From contig CAJQUW010015371.1 in NCBI GenBank assembly GCA_907163375.1, forward strand, positions 62,001 through 126,000: a DNA stretch of 64,000 nucleotides, given 5' to 3'. A program made the position numbers and the translations under genes. A model generated the notes under the pieces. It saw nothing but the letters and a program-made list of their open reading frames with translations, did no database searches and was not told the origin of the DNA. The stretch is from Prostheceraeus crozeri (taxonomy: Eukaryota; Platyhelminthes; Polycladida; Euryleptidae). Shown piece after piece: positions 23,124-32,452 of this stretch (positions are counted from its first letter, which is position 1; every line of letters begins with the position of its first letter).

Positions 23124-25709
23124 ATGGAGCTCATGCCCAAAGATAAGGAGTTTTCATATAGAGAGAATGGTGATGAACTAAGTCCTCTTCGTGTCATCTA
23201 TGCTGACATCGAATGCTATATCGATGATATCATCCACAAGCCAGCAGCCATATCCTGCTATGAAGTATGGCATGACCATTTCCAAAATAGAAAAAATAAA
23301 ATGCACGTCTGGCAAGGTGAGGATTGTATTTACCAATTCCTACAATTCCTCGAACAGGCTGTAAAATTTCAACAAAAGTATGATGGTGAACTCTATCGCA
23401 GATCATTGCATATGACAGCAGATGATCAAGCAAAATTTGATAGTTGCAACGTTTGCCTCAAATGTAGGAAAACATTTGATGATGATAAGATTAAGAAAGT
23501 GCGCGACCATGATCACATCACTGGTAAATTTAGAAACGCACTATGTTCAAAATGCAATTTTTCACTTAGGATGAAACGGCGTACATTACCCGTCATTTTC
23601 CATAATTTCAAGGGCTACGACAGCCATATGATAATAAAAGGAGGTTTAAGTCAAATGAAAGAGTGGAAGCTTGATGTAATAGCACAAACGAGAGAGAAGT
23701 TTATGTTCATGACAGCAAAAGTGCCTGTCGATAAAACTAAAGAAAATAAGACGGTCTATTTTGATATAAAATTTTTAGATTCCTACCAATTTATGACTGC
23801 ATCACTGGCCTCTCTCGTACAAAATCTAAAGTCTCTTCCACTAACACAAAATCTTAAGAAACAATATCCAAATCTAACCGATGAAGTCATCACACGGAAA
23901 GGAGTCTTTCCATATGCATATTTTGATGCGATTAGTAAACTCGGCGAGACTTCTCTTCCGCCCATAGATAAATTTAAAAATGATTTGAGCGGCGCAGAAT
24001 GTAAGACCGAAGATTATGATCATGCACAAGATGCATGGATAAAATTTGACTGCCATACATTTGGCGAATATATGATTGCCTATCTTAAGTTAGATGTATT
24101 TTTGCTGGCTGATGTATTTCAGGAGTTTCGACGAGTGGCATTAGAAGAAGATAACTTAGATCCCGTCCACTTTGTCAGTCTGCCAGCCATGTCATTTAAG
24201 TCTGCTTTTAAAATGACTGATGAGACCATTCATCTCTTACAAGATCCAGAGATGTATAATTTATTTGAGCGAGGAATTCGCGGTGGTCTCACATTTGTAA
24301 ATAAACATAGGTTAAAATCAAAATTAGTAGGCGATGATCAGACTCATCTTAAGTATTATGACCAAAATAATTTATATGGTAGTTCACTATACAAACCGCT
24401 CCCCCACTCTGAGTTTAACTGGTTAGATGATAGTGAAATTCAGCATCTCTCCAACCCTTCTAACATACTAGCAATTCCAGATGAAGATGATTGGGGATAT
24501 TATTTTGAGATAGATCTAATCTATCCAAATAATATTAAACATAAAACCGTAGATTTTCCACTCGCACCCGAATCAGGTGAAGTGACCAAAGATATGTTTT
24601 CCGACTTTATGAAACAATTTCATGAAGATCTAGAATCATGCGGTCAACCCGACTATAAGCCTTGCCGCAAACTTTTACTCACCCAGTATGATAAGGAAAA
24701 CTATCTAGTCCACTTTAGCATCTTAAAATTTTATTTAGAAATGGGTATGATTTTAAAAAGAGTTCACCGCATTATTAAATTTAGACAGAAAGCCTTCCTC
24801 AAACCATATATTGATAGCAACAGCCAGAAACGTGCACTAGCCCAAAATAATTTTGAAAAAGATTTTTATAAGTATAAGAATAATAGTCTATTTGGTAAGA
24901 CGATGGAGGATGTTAGAAAACGTGTAAACTATAAACTAGTCAATGATGTTACAAAATTTAAGAAATTGGTCTCATCACCTCTATTCATCGATAGAGACAT
25001 TATCGATGAGGACCTTGTAGGTGTTAAAATGATAAAATCTGAAGTTGAGGTGTGCAAGCCCATCTATATTGGCCAAGCTGTACTAGATTACTCTAAGCTT
25101 GAAATGTACCAACTCTTTTATAAAATACTAAAACCATGTCCTCTCGTAAAAGAGGTTCGTTTGTTGGGTGGTGATGCAGATAGTTTCTTCTTAGCCAGTA
25201 ACACTCAAAAAGATTTAAATTTCAATGAAGTAGGAAAATTTTTAGAAAGATATTTTGATACATCAAATTATCCTACTGATCACCCACTCTACTCCATCAA
25301 AAATAAGGCAAAACTTGGCTGCTTTAAGGATGAGACAGCAGGGAAGGAAATCGATGAAATGATTCTCCTCCGACCAAAAATGTACAGTATGAAATTAAGG
25401 GATAGCGACGATAGTATTAAGCGTGCTAAAGGCATATCAAGATCATTGGTCTCTAACATGAAACATAAAAATTTCAGGAAAGTCTATAGAAATAAAAATA
25501 TAACGTTTGTCAATATGACAATCTTAAAATCTAAGTCGCATGAGATCAAAACTCATACTTTTAGGAAACGGGCGCTTTCAGCATGGGAGGATAAGAGGTG
25601 CTGGTTAGAACACAACATATCTCTTCCACATGGACATCCTGACACAAACATACCACCACCGAAAAGAATTAAACTCACACTACCACATTCAGGAGACGTC
25701 TTAGCATAA
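23124..25709 (+). CDS. polB: Protein-primed DNA polymerase B (Polinton pPolB)
   Basis: This 861-residue frame replicates the element from its ends using a protein primer, as known for the family. The exonuclease motifs are present: YADIE (26-30), NFKGYD (161-166) and YLKLD (320-324). The polymerase motifs are DQNNLYG (413-419), NNSLFGK (586-592) and GGDADS (682-687), the last being the catalytic Asp pair, with KMYSMK following (752-757). Between Exo I and Exo II sits a zinc/HNH-like module, CNVCLKC...RDHDHITG...CSKCN (108-145), resembling recombination endonuclease VII. The coordinates start at the first ATG. Sequence just upstream is also polymerase-like, with a C2H2-type motif. An AATAAA at about 25866 is a likely poly(A) signal. 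Confidence 0.95.
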   Translation: MELMPKDKEFSYRENGDELSPLRVIYADIECYIDDIIHKPAAISCYEVWHDHFQNRKNKMHVWQGEDCIYQFLQFLEQAVKFQQKYDGELYRRSLHMTADDQAKFDSCNVCLKCRKTFDDDKIKKVRDHDHITGKFRNALCSKCNFSLRMKRRTLPVIFHNFKGYDSHMIIKGGLSQMKEWKLDVIAQTREKFMFMTAKVPVDKTKENKTVYFDIKFLDSYQFMTASLASLVQNLKSLPLTQNLKKQYPNLTDEVITRKGVFPYAYFDAISKLGETSLPPIDKFKNDLSGAECKTEDYDHAQDAWIKFDCHTFGEYMIAYLKLDVFLLADVFQEFRRVALEEDNLDPVHFVSLPAMSFKSAFKMTDETIHLLQDPEMYNLFERGIRGGLTFVNKHRLKSKLVGDDQTHLKYYDQNNLYGSSLYKPLPHSEFNWLDDSEIQHLSNPSNILAIPDEDDWGYYFEIDLIYPNNIKHKTVDFPLAPESGEVTKDMFSDFMKQFHEDLESCGQPDYKPCRKLLLTQYDKENYLVHFSILKFYLEMGMILKRVHRIIKFRQKAFLKPYIDSNSQKRALAQNNFEKDFYKYKNNSLFGKTMEDVRKRVNYKLVNDVTKFKKLVSSPLFIDRDIIDEDLVGVKMIKSEVEVCKPIYIGQAVLDYSKLEMYQLFYKILKPCPLVKEVRLLGGDADSFFLASNTQKDLNFNEVGKFLERYFDTSNYPTDHPLYSIKNKAKLGCFKDETAGKEIDEMILLRPKMYSMKLRDSDDSIKRAKGISRSLVSNMKHKNFRKVYRNKNITFVNMTILKSKSHEIKTHTFRKRALSAWEDKRCWLEHNISLPHGHPDTNIPPPKRIKLTLPHSGDVLA

Positions 25710-25887
25710 TCATCCTTAACTTAGTATTTTCATGTTGATTTCTGTAGATAAACACTGCTGTTTTATGTATCGCTTTAGATCGTTTCTTCCTTGTGAATAT
25801 ATGCCTACAGTCAGCCCATTCCCCTATACCTGTGAAAAGACTTTTTCATACACATATTTTTATTTCAATAAATATATCACAATGACT
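25710..25887. terminator. Convergent poly(A) region between polymerase and the leftward gene
   Basis: A 178-base gap between two converging genes. AATAAA at about 25866 serves the rightward polymerase. The complement of tttttatttcaataaa supplies AATAAA-type words for the leftward gene ending at 25888. Confidence 0.55.
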
Positions 25888-27438
25888 TCACTTTGTTTTC
25901 CGAAACACTAAAGTTACGAGGGATTTAGTATCTTTCACATGGATGCACTCTTGTAAACCATTGGTAATTTTGATAGCAATAGAGGGTATAGTTTGTTTGA
26001 TGACGGGATGATAGAAAATAGATTCAAACATCTTCTCGACTATTCCATATGAAGCGTCTTTATCATGAATGAAATCACGTAAAATGTATTCTTTTTTCTC
26101 ACCAACAGAAATAGGTAGAATAAAATCACTTTGAATGTAAAGGTGCTGTTCATGTTTATCAAGTGTCATTAGTGTTTCTATACCAATCGTATGCGCAGCA
26201 GTAAACACAGTTTGTAGCATTGAAAAACCAAAGAGTTTTTTCAAATTTTTACTCAATTGACATTGAATGTCTTCACCCAGTTTCAGAACAACGCTTTGAT
26301 TTTCAATTGAAAACGAAATGTGGTGTGTCTTTACATCATATTTACTTTTCATCACATGCTTCAACTTCTGTTGTATATAAGGATTTACTACATGAATGAA
26401 GCTTTCAACTGTATGATATAGACGCGGCATTATATTGATAGCAACTTTAGATTCTTCATAAGACTGGTAAATTTTCTTGATGCGATCGCCATAGATGTCC
26501 ACCCACCATTCATTATTAGCTGAATCAGCTTTAGTGTGATATTCATGAGAAGCATACACCACACCGCTTCCAATAATAGGTGTATAATGTCTTACAAAAT
26601 GACGCAAGGTTGGAGAGAAATAAACTGTAAGTTTGTCATTATATTTCTGAATGACCAACTTATTTTTGTCCGCCATAATTTTCTCTCCATACTTCTTACC
26701 CACAGTCTCATTCCATCGTTTTACTAACTCAATAAGTGATAAAGGTTGAACACCACGCTTTTTCAAAATGATGCGTTCTTCGCATTCTACAACATCTTCA
26801 TCAAATATTTTAAATCTATAATGAAATTTGTTGATTCGATTTGAATAAACTTTTTTAACATTTGCAGTAGCAATTGACGTTAGATGTAGTCCATGGCCAA
26901 AACCGAGATGCGGATAGAATTCATTATCCAACCTCAGTGTAAGACCTTTAGTAAAAGAATGAAAGCGAAGGAACTGTCTCCCACTCCAATGATAGATAGT
27001 AAACTCATAAACTTTCTGATCCTTATTCTTCATGATAGAAGTATTACCACTATTGAATGCCTTAATAATTTTCTCATTCCCAAATGGTTCATAAAAATCT
27101 GATTTTATCTGAATCCATTCATAGTTCCACTTTCCATCTGATGTTAAATTGTATGGGAACTGGAATGCATTATTCATCGTTATTCCATCATGGGTGCGAG
27201 GAGTCAATATCATTTCTTCCAAATCATTCACATTCTGAATATTGCTATCATAGCAAATACTAGAAACACCAACCTCCCATTCACCTTCTAAATGTAGTGG
27301 GCGATTTAATTCTACTCGATAGTCTGATAGTTTATTTTTGGGAAATTTATTCATATAAGCATTACTGGGCAAGTAGATTAGAAACGAGTCCTTATTTTCA
27401 CTTTCCATATTATTCACATTGGAAAAATATATTAGCAT
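25888..27438 (-). CDS. Long Polinton protein A (possible penton/minor capsid lineage)
   Basis: A 516-residue protein; a second ATG at residue 11 (MESENKDSF) is the likelier start because it lines up with the start of the neighbouring paralogue. The N-terminus FLIYLPSNAYMNKFPKN...LHLEGEWEVGVSSICY matches a conserved family next to capsid genes in Polintons. It shares the pattern IxLxSNA...F..N...L.G.WEVGV with the gene at 27448-28845, so the two arose by duplication. The gap between them is 9 bases. No catalytic motif is seen. A minor capsid or penton-type role is inferred from gene neighbourhood and memory of the family. Confidence 0.75.
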   Translation of the reverse strand: MLIYFSNVNNMESENKDSFLIYLPSNAYMNKFPKNKLSDYRVELNRPLHLEGEWEVGVSSICYDSNIQNVNDLEEMILTPRTHDGITMNNAFQFPYNLTSDGKWNYEWIQIKSDFYEPFGNEKIIKAFNSGNTSIMKNKDQKVYEFTIYHWSGRQFLRFHSFTKGLTLRLDNEFYPHLGFGHGLHLTSIATANVKKVYSNRINKFHYRFKIFDEDVVECEERIILKKRGVQPLSLIELVKRWNETVGKKYGEKIMADKNKLVIQKYNDKLTVYFSPTLRHFVRHYTPIIGSGVVYASHEYHTKADSANNEWWVDIYGDRIKKIYQSYEESKVAINIMPRLYHTVESFIHVVNPYIQQKLKHVMKSKYDVKTHHISFSIENQSVVLKLGEDIQCQLSKNLKKLFGFSMLQTVFTAAHTIGIETLMTLDKHEQHLYIQSDFILPISVGEKKEYILRDFIHDKDASYGIVEKMFESIFYHPVIKQTIPSIAIKITNGLQECIHVKDTKSLVTLVFRKTK

Positions 27439-27447
27439 ACTTTTGCA

Positions 27448-28845
27448 TTAACTCTTCATTCGGAAATGGAGTGTGATACTTGTCACAGCATCTTTATGAA
27501 AAGGAATCAACGCACCAGCATAGTCATAAATGGCAATATCAATTTGTGGGATGTAGTTTGATTTCAGCTTTGTATAATGCACTTTCTTGAAAGTATGCTC
27601 AGATAAAATACTGCAGCTTTTTGGTTGGTATGGTATCATTGCTAGCAATGGAGCTTCAACATCTCCCACACGTACATCTTCACCAATATTGGAATATATC
27701 TGAAAATAGTTAATACGACGCGATAGCGACATGTCTGCGCTAGCTTTGGTTACAGTACCACTTTTAAAGATATTTTGATCAAAACCCAAAATGTCCATTA
27801 GAGTTTTATCCATAATTAGTTCAAGACCTTTTCCACTTATAGTGAGAGACAAAGTACCTTCTTTTTCAGAAAATGAAATATGTTGCTCATTAATCACTTC
27901 ATTTAAATAATCTACAACCAATTTAACCGAAGTAATAATGCGAGGCATCAACACTCTTGTTTCATGTAAGATACCACCTAAAGGCTCTACATACTTTCTG
28001 TATAAAGATACGGTCCATTCTGTATCAAATTGATTTGGCCTTTCACATGGTAAATGTTGCATATCAGATTTTCCATGAACAGCTGCAGAACGATGTCGTA
28101 AGAACTGATGAAAATCTTTAGAACAAACTAATACTAGATCATCATCATTTAATTTACTTTTTGCAATATGATTAGATGATTTGATATAAGTCAATGTTGC
28201 CACTTGTTTACCATCAACTCGAAGGAGATAATTAAATTTCTTTAATAATGTTTCAGGAGTCATGTTTGTCTTTCTTGGCTTAATCACAATCTTCTTCACC
28301 AACGTCTTCTCATTTTTTGGAATAAGATCTACATAATAAGCTTCGTCTCGATATATTAACTGTTTATGACCACTTATGTGGTAATTAACGTTAAAATTAT
28401 CATAGCTTGTTAAGGCGCTAGCGATGTAACCTAAATCATTTCTTAAACTTGGACTTAAACCAACAATCCAATCTTTCTCAACTACATGATGTACATAATT
28501 ATGATCATCATTTTGCGGAGTAAATTGGACAATATGTTTACACGCTTTATTCAAGAAATCATATATAAACTTTTTACATGATAAGAGATCTTTCTTTGGC
28601 CACTGTGGAATGTATACTCGGCACCCCTTTTCACATTGGTAAGCAGCTGTACGTCTCATATTAATAGTCATCACCTCATGATCAAAAGTATAGACACAGT
28701 TGCTATAAACAAGTTGAGTGACACCCACTTCCCAATTTCCATTTAGCTGTTGTGCATGATCAATGGGAGTAGAAAAGAGTGCGGCTCGATTACTAGCAAA
28801 TCTCTTTGTAGCCGCATTGCTAAGCAAAATATGATAAAAGGACAT
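27448..28845 (-). CDS. Long Polinton protein B, paralogue of protein A
   Basis: A 465-residue protein starting MSFYHILLSNAATKRF, followed by LNGNWEVGVTQLVYS, the same opening pattern as the 25888-27438 gene. The second half shows similarly spaced strands (HISFSEKEGTLSLTISGKGLELIMDKTLMDILGF here; QSVVLKLGEDIQCQLSKNLKKLFGF there), so the relationship runs along the length. It is divergently arranged with the small gene at 28881, only 35 bases away, so both promoters overlap coding sequence. Function unknown; a virion structural role is inferred. Confidence 0.75.
   Translation of the reverse strand: MSFYHILLSNAATKRFASNRAALFSTPIDHAQQLNGNWEVGVTQLVYSNCVYTFDHEVMTINMRRTAAYQCEKGCRVYIPQWPKKDLLSCKKFIYDFLNKACKHIVQFTPQNDDHNYVHHVVEKDWIVGLSPSLRNDLGYIASALTSYDNFNVNYHISGHKQLIYRDEAYYVDLIPKNEKTLVKKIVIKPRKTNMTPETLLKKFNYLLRVDGKQVATLTYIKSSNHIAKSKLNDDDLVLVCSKDFHQFLRHRSAAVHGKSDMQHLPCERPNQFDTEWTVSLYRKYVEPLGGILHETRVLMPRIITSVKLVVDYLNEVINEQHISFSEKEGTLSLTISGKGLELIMDKTLMDILGFDQNIFKSGTVTKASADMSLSRRINYFQIYSNIGEDVRVGDVEAPLLAMIPYQPKSCSILSEHTFKKVHYTKLKSNYIPQIDIAIYDYAGALIPFHKDAVTSITLHFRMKS
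28832..28841 (+). promoter_or_regulatory. TATA-like element upstream of the PC4-like gene
   Basis: TGATAAAAGG lies about 40 bases before the ATG at 28881 and inside the 5' end of the divergent gene. It differs by one base from the TATAAAAGG box of the TBP-like gene at 31376. Inferred. Confidence 0.35.
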
Positions 28846-28880
28846 TTTGATACTGCTGATCTGCGGCTTTGCATAACATC

Positions 28881-29237
28881 ATGAAGACTTGGATTTTGGA
28901 CTCTCTACAATATATCACAGTTGATCGTGATGGAAATGTACATTTCAAAAATTGTCATGGTCATACATCAAGAGGTATTACATTAACATGGCGACAATTT
29001 GTCAACCTCAATGATATCATGAGGGATTTGGAATATTTTGAAACATTAAGATTCATCTCCTTGGGTGATCAAGTTTGGCTTCAACATTACAGAAATGAAA
29101 TTCAAATCTGCGATTCTCATTCCGCAAACTGTTTCTCATTTCGCAAATACAATTGGGAGAAGTATAGAAGATACATACATCGCTCCATCATGACATTTAT
29201 TCGTCGTGAGTTCATCGCCCTACTATGCAAATCTTAA
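28881..29237 (+). CDS. Small protein with PC4-like segment, copy 1
   Basis: A 118-residue protein from the ATG at 28881 (MKTWILDSLQYITVD). Residues about 13-45 read GNVHFKNCHGHTSRGITLTWRQFVNLNDIM. The part SRGITLTWRQFVNLND resembles KGISLTPEQWxxLK of the transcription cofactor PC4 (single-stranded DNA binding). A second stretch follows (FISLGDQVWLQHYRNEIQI), ending in WEKYRRYIHRSI. A second copy of the gene starts 23 bases after its stop. The TBP-like gene follows on the same strand, which suggests a joint role in element transcription. The PC4 link is my inference from a short motif and could be wrong. Confidence 0.6.
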   Translation: MKTWILDSLQYITVDRDGNVHFKNCHGHTSRGITLTWRQFVNLNDIMRDLEYFETLRFISLGDQVWLQHYRNEIQICDSHSANCFSFRKYNWEKYRRYIHRSIMTFIRREFIALLCKS

Positions 29238-29259
29238 TCAGACATGACTACCACGCACC

Positions 29260-29418
29260 ATGAGTTGGAAATTAGATTCCCTACAACGTATTGAAACGGA
29301 TCATGATCGAAACGTCTATTTCAAAGATTCAACTGGAAATGTGAGAAGAGAGTTTGCTTTATCTTATCGTCATTTTCAATCTCTACATCATATCCATGTT
29401 GGTATGGTAATATCGTAG
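29260..29418 (+). pseudogene. Second copy of the PC4-like small gene, interrupted by the C-rich block
   Basis: MSWKLDSLQRIETDHDRNV aligns with the start of the 28881 gene, and the SYRHFQSLHH stretch aligns with TWRQFVNLND. A match to the family's C-terminal motif (WEKYKRKVHRSI) appears only at about 31,363-31,400, on the far side of a roughly 1.9-kb C-rich block. The block therefore sits inside this copy. The remaining part is about half the paralogue's length. Confidence 0.7.
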
Positions 29419-29419
29419 T

Positions 29420-31350
29420 GAGGATTTAGTCTGTCTCGTTTTGTTTTTCGCAGCGGTGTGCGATGGACTGATATATGAAATTCAATTAATTCGGAAAAGT
29501 ATTTCTAAAACAAAGCTGTAGGAAATGAAATAAAAACTTACTTAAATCATTACAAAATTAAAAAGAATTATTTATTATAATTGGACAAAATTTATGCATA
29601 TTATTAAGCTATTGGGATTGCTATAATTGCTGCAACACGCCACTAACCCACACGACTACTTACGATAAGACTAATTCTACACTCCCACCCCCATAAAGCC
29701 ATCAGACTACTACCCTTGAACTAATACTATCTATAAATTACTCTCTTAACTCCTCCATTATATAATATGAATTCTAGACATTGAGCCATTTCGGTAATTA
29801 AAAATACTACTTAAATCATTTACATTCACAAACAGATTAAATCTAATTTACCGAATTTGAGGAAATCACATTTACAAGAAATATTGCTATGTTTTTGCAT
29901 ATGACTTAACAAGTCGGATTCCTATTTACTTGACATTAATTAAAATGAACATAATTCAAGAGCGACAACTCCTAATCCTCCAAATATTTGAGCAAACAGA
30001 ACTTTCACGAATTCATACACAAAAACCAAAATATCACTGATCAATATTAAATCTGCCATTACTAATAGACCCAGCTATTTCGACACCTTTGCCTCTGACA
30101 CTCCACCTTTTCAAAAATATTATCATAATCAAATCGAACTCTACTCACTCCTAGATCCCACCAGATTATTGTCATATTACTCTCAACTCACGAAATGATA
30201 AATAAACTCAAAGATTCCTCCTTCTACTTACTATCCAACTTCCCTTCTCTGCACTATCGCTTACCCATGCATATCCCTGATACACCAAAAACTTGATAAT
30301 TCTTCACAACCAAATTTAATGCAATAGATTCTAATCAATGCCGCTCCTCCACAGGACGCAATATATGCTATGTCCCTTCTAACTCTCCATAACCCCTACC
30401 ACATCACATAAATTTTTTAATTTCAAACAATTCATCTACATTATAGTATTCTGACTCTACTACAATCCCCCAACCTATCCCCCATTTGCATTCCTCTTTC
30501 TTAACGCATTTTACCTCCATTTCCCACCCCATGCACCACAACACGCCACCTCTTATCTACATCTTCCCGACCTACCCCACTTGGCCCCTCCTGGGACCAT
30601 CTACCAGCCCTCTCCGCCTTCAAAAACTAACTGATTTTCCGAAATACCAGCACCCACGACCTAATCTCATCGTCATAAGGCATCCCAACCTTTCCATCCA
30701 CCCCACACATCTGAACTATCCTACTTGCTGCTCCCATCCCCCCAACCCTACCCCCGATCAGACGTCCACAATACTAAGCACAATTCGCCTACAACATCCA
30801 TACACACCGCCCACCCCAATCCCCCCCTGCCCAGCTCACCAATCCGGACATAGCCTACCCCAACCACCCGCCCATCTCACCACAACTCCCCAACCCCCAT
30901 CCCAACACCCCCACCAACCCACACACACCCCCCACCCCACCCAAACCCACCCCCCACACCCCACCTCCACCAACACCACACCCCACACACCCCCACCCAC
31001 CACCCCCAACCCCACCCCCCCACCCACCCCCCCCACCCCACCCCCCCCAACCCACCCCCCACAACCCCCCACCAACCCCCCCCCCACCCCCCCCCAACCA
31101 CCCCACCCCACCCCCCCCACCCCCCCCCCACCACCCCCCCCCCACCCCCCCCCACCCACCCCCCCCCCAACCCCCCACCCCACCCCACCCCCCCCCCCCC
31201 CACCCCCCCACCAACCCCACCCACCACACCCACCCCCACCCCCCCCCCACCCCCCACCACCCCCCACCCCCCCCCACCATGCTCCCCCCACCAACACCAA
31301 ACACCCCGGCGAATTCAACTCTATCATTCCCAACTTCATACTAACTTCAC
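29420..31350. repeat. C-rich, G-poor inserted block inside the Polinton
   Basis: The left third is AT-rich. From about 29,640 the plus strand becomes poor in G, and from 30,871 to 31,280 it contains no G at all and is almost only C and A (CCCCCACCCC-type runs). The minus strand there has many G-runs and would form G-quadruplexes. The block separates two halves of a PC4-like gene, so it arrived after the element's gene order was set. No target duplication or terminal repeat was found. It may be an expanded and drifted satellite. Long Pro- or Gly-rich open frames across it are composition artefacts. Confidence 0.8.
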
Positions 31351-31375
31351 ATTTCATCAAGGTAGTTGGGAAAAG

Positions 31376-31384
31376 TATAAAAGG
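31376..31384 (+). promoter_or_regulatory. TATA box of the TBP-like gene
   Basis: TATAAAAGG is a consensus TATA box. Transcription would start near 31,406, shortly before the ATG at 31419. It overlaps the C-terminal codons of the interrupted PC4-like copy. Confidence 0.6.
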
Positions 31385-31418
31385 AAGGTACATCGCTCAA
31401 TTTACTCATTCTTTCATC

Positions 31419-31964
31419 ATGAAGCGCCATCGCTACACCATCGTCAACATTCTCCGTCGCTTCAGACTCTACACCAAAATCGATCTCACAACATTACACC
31501 AACAGCTTCCAAACAGCAAGTATTACCCGGGCCGTCCTCAAATGTTAGTGGTGAAGATGAACAATTCACGGAATCTTCAACTCTTCCCAAATGGGACTGT
31601 ACAGATTCTCGGCGCCCTTTCTCATTCATCGGCGCAGTCAATGCGCTTAGAGCTACAAAGACTACTACGTCGGATATGGAAGAGGGAGAGGTGTGTGATG
31701 TCGAATCTGACTGTGGACAATATGGTGATCTCTACTCAATTGAGTGACAGTCTATCATTTTTGAAGATTCGTACCAGCAGTTACAGTTTGTGTTATGAAC
31801 CCGAACTTTTTCCTGCAGCTCTCATTAGTTGTTGGTTGCCTGTGCATGTGGCAATCTTTCATAATAGTAAAGTGATCATTACTGGACTAAAATCTCATGT
31901 ACAAGCAAATATGATCCTAGACTATCTCATTGAGTATGTACGTACCCAGCGGATTGTAAAATAA
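31419..31964 (+). CDS. TATA-box-binding-protein-like protein encoded by the Polinton
   Basis: From the ATG at 31419 the protein has 181 residues, the size of the TBP saddle core. It aligns with both TBP repeats. Repeat 1: KIDLTTL, SKYYPGRPQMLVVKM and LQLFPNGTVQILGALS match KLDLKTI, AEYNPKRFAAVIMRI and ALIFSSGKMVCTGAKS. Repeat 2: VDNMV, YEPELFPAALI and VAIFHNSKVIITGLKS match IQNMV, YEPELFPGLIY and LLIFVSGKVVLTGAKV. Three of the four TATA-intercalating Phe positions are kept; the first repeat's RF is RP. It presumably directs transcription of the element's genes. The longer upstream frame through the C-rich block is not coding. The 3' end converges on the protease gene with only 26 bases between. 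Confidence 0.88.
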   Translation: MKRHRYTIVNILRRFRLYTKIDLTTLHQQLPNSKYYPGRPQMLVVKMNNSRNLQLFPNGTVQILGALSHSSAQSMRLELQRLLRRIWKRERCVMSNLTVDNMVISTQLSDSLSFLKIRTSSYSLCYEPELFPAALISCWLPVHVAIFHNSKVIITGLKSHVQANMILDYLIEYVRTQRIVK

Positions 31965-31990
31965 AAAACAATTTTTCCAACATGATGTTT

Positions 31991-32452
31991 TTATTTCAAA
32001 TCATGATAGAACTTACAAATCATTTTTTCATTAGAGGATGGATTACATGAAAAGTTTTGAATAACAGATGCAAATCGAGATACATGTAAACGTTTTAAGA
32101 TGAAGTACAGTACAAAAGCACCACACGTTGATGAAAGTGGATGTTGTAGTATGCGTTCATTTCGCTGATATTGACGCGTATGTTTTCTCAACCACTGCTG
32201 TGTTGGTATATTTGGAGGTTGAGCAAGAGAGTCAAATAGTTCACCACGTCGGTCTTCTCCAATAAAGATCGCTTTCCAATGCTCACCGCCTAAATTCTGT
32301 GAATGAGTGTTTAGCACAATAAAGATGGGATAGTGATTTACTGCAGGTGGTAAGGTATCGAGTGAATAGACATTATCGAAAGCTTTCAACGTCGCTTCGT
32401 CTGCATTACGCTGCACTTTAGTCTTAATATCGTCAGCAGTCAACCAACTCAT
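31991..32452 (-). CDS. PRO: Adenain-like cysteine protease (Polinton PRO)
   Basis: A 153-residue protein of the Ulp1/adenovirus protease class that matures virion proteins in the known family. The catalytic set is visible: H58 in GEHWKAI, D74 in ELFDSL, Q103 in ILQHP and C110 in SSTCGAF. The order His-Asp-Gln-Cys and the length fit the family. The start codon overlaps the stop of the capsid gene (TAATG), so the two are packed head to tail. The 3' end faces the TBP-like gene, and poly(A) words AATAAA for both strands lie in the 26-base gap. Confidence 0.93.
   Translation of the reverse strand: MSWLTADDIKTKVQRNADEATLKAFDNVYSLDTLPPAVNHYPIFIVLNTHSQNLGGEHWKAIFIGEDRRGELFDSLAQPPNIPTQQWLRKHTRQYQRNERILQHPLSSTCGAFVLYFILKRLHVSRFASVIQNFSCNPSSNEKMICKFYHDLK

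Noticed and set aside
30836-31393. Gly/Trp/Val-rich minus-strand frames, like a Gly-rich structural protein
   Set aside because: These are the complement of CCCCCACC-type runs and are open in all three frames, so composition alone explains them.
30486-31418. Long Pro-rich upstream extension of the TBP-like frame
   Set aside because: It is translation of the C-rich block, with no domain; the TBP match, the TATA box and the natural start all lie at or after 31376.
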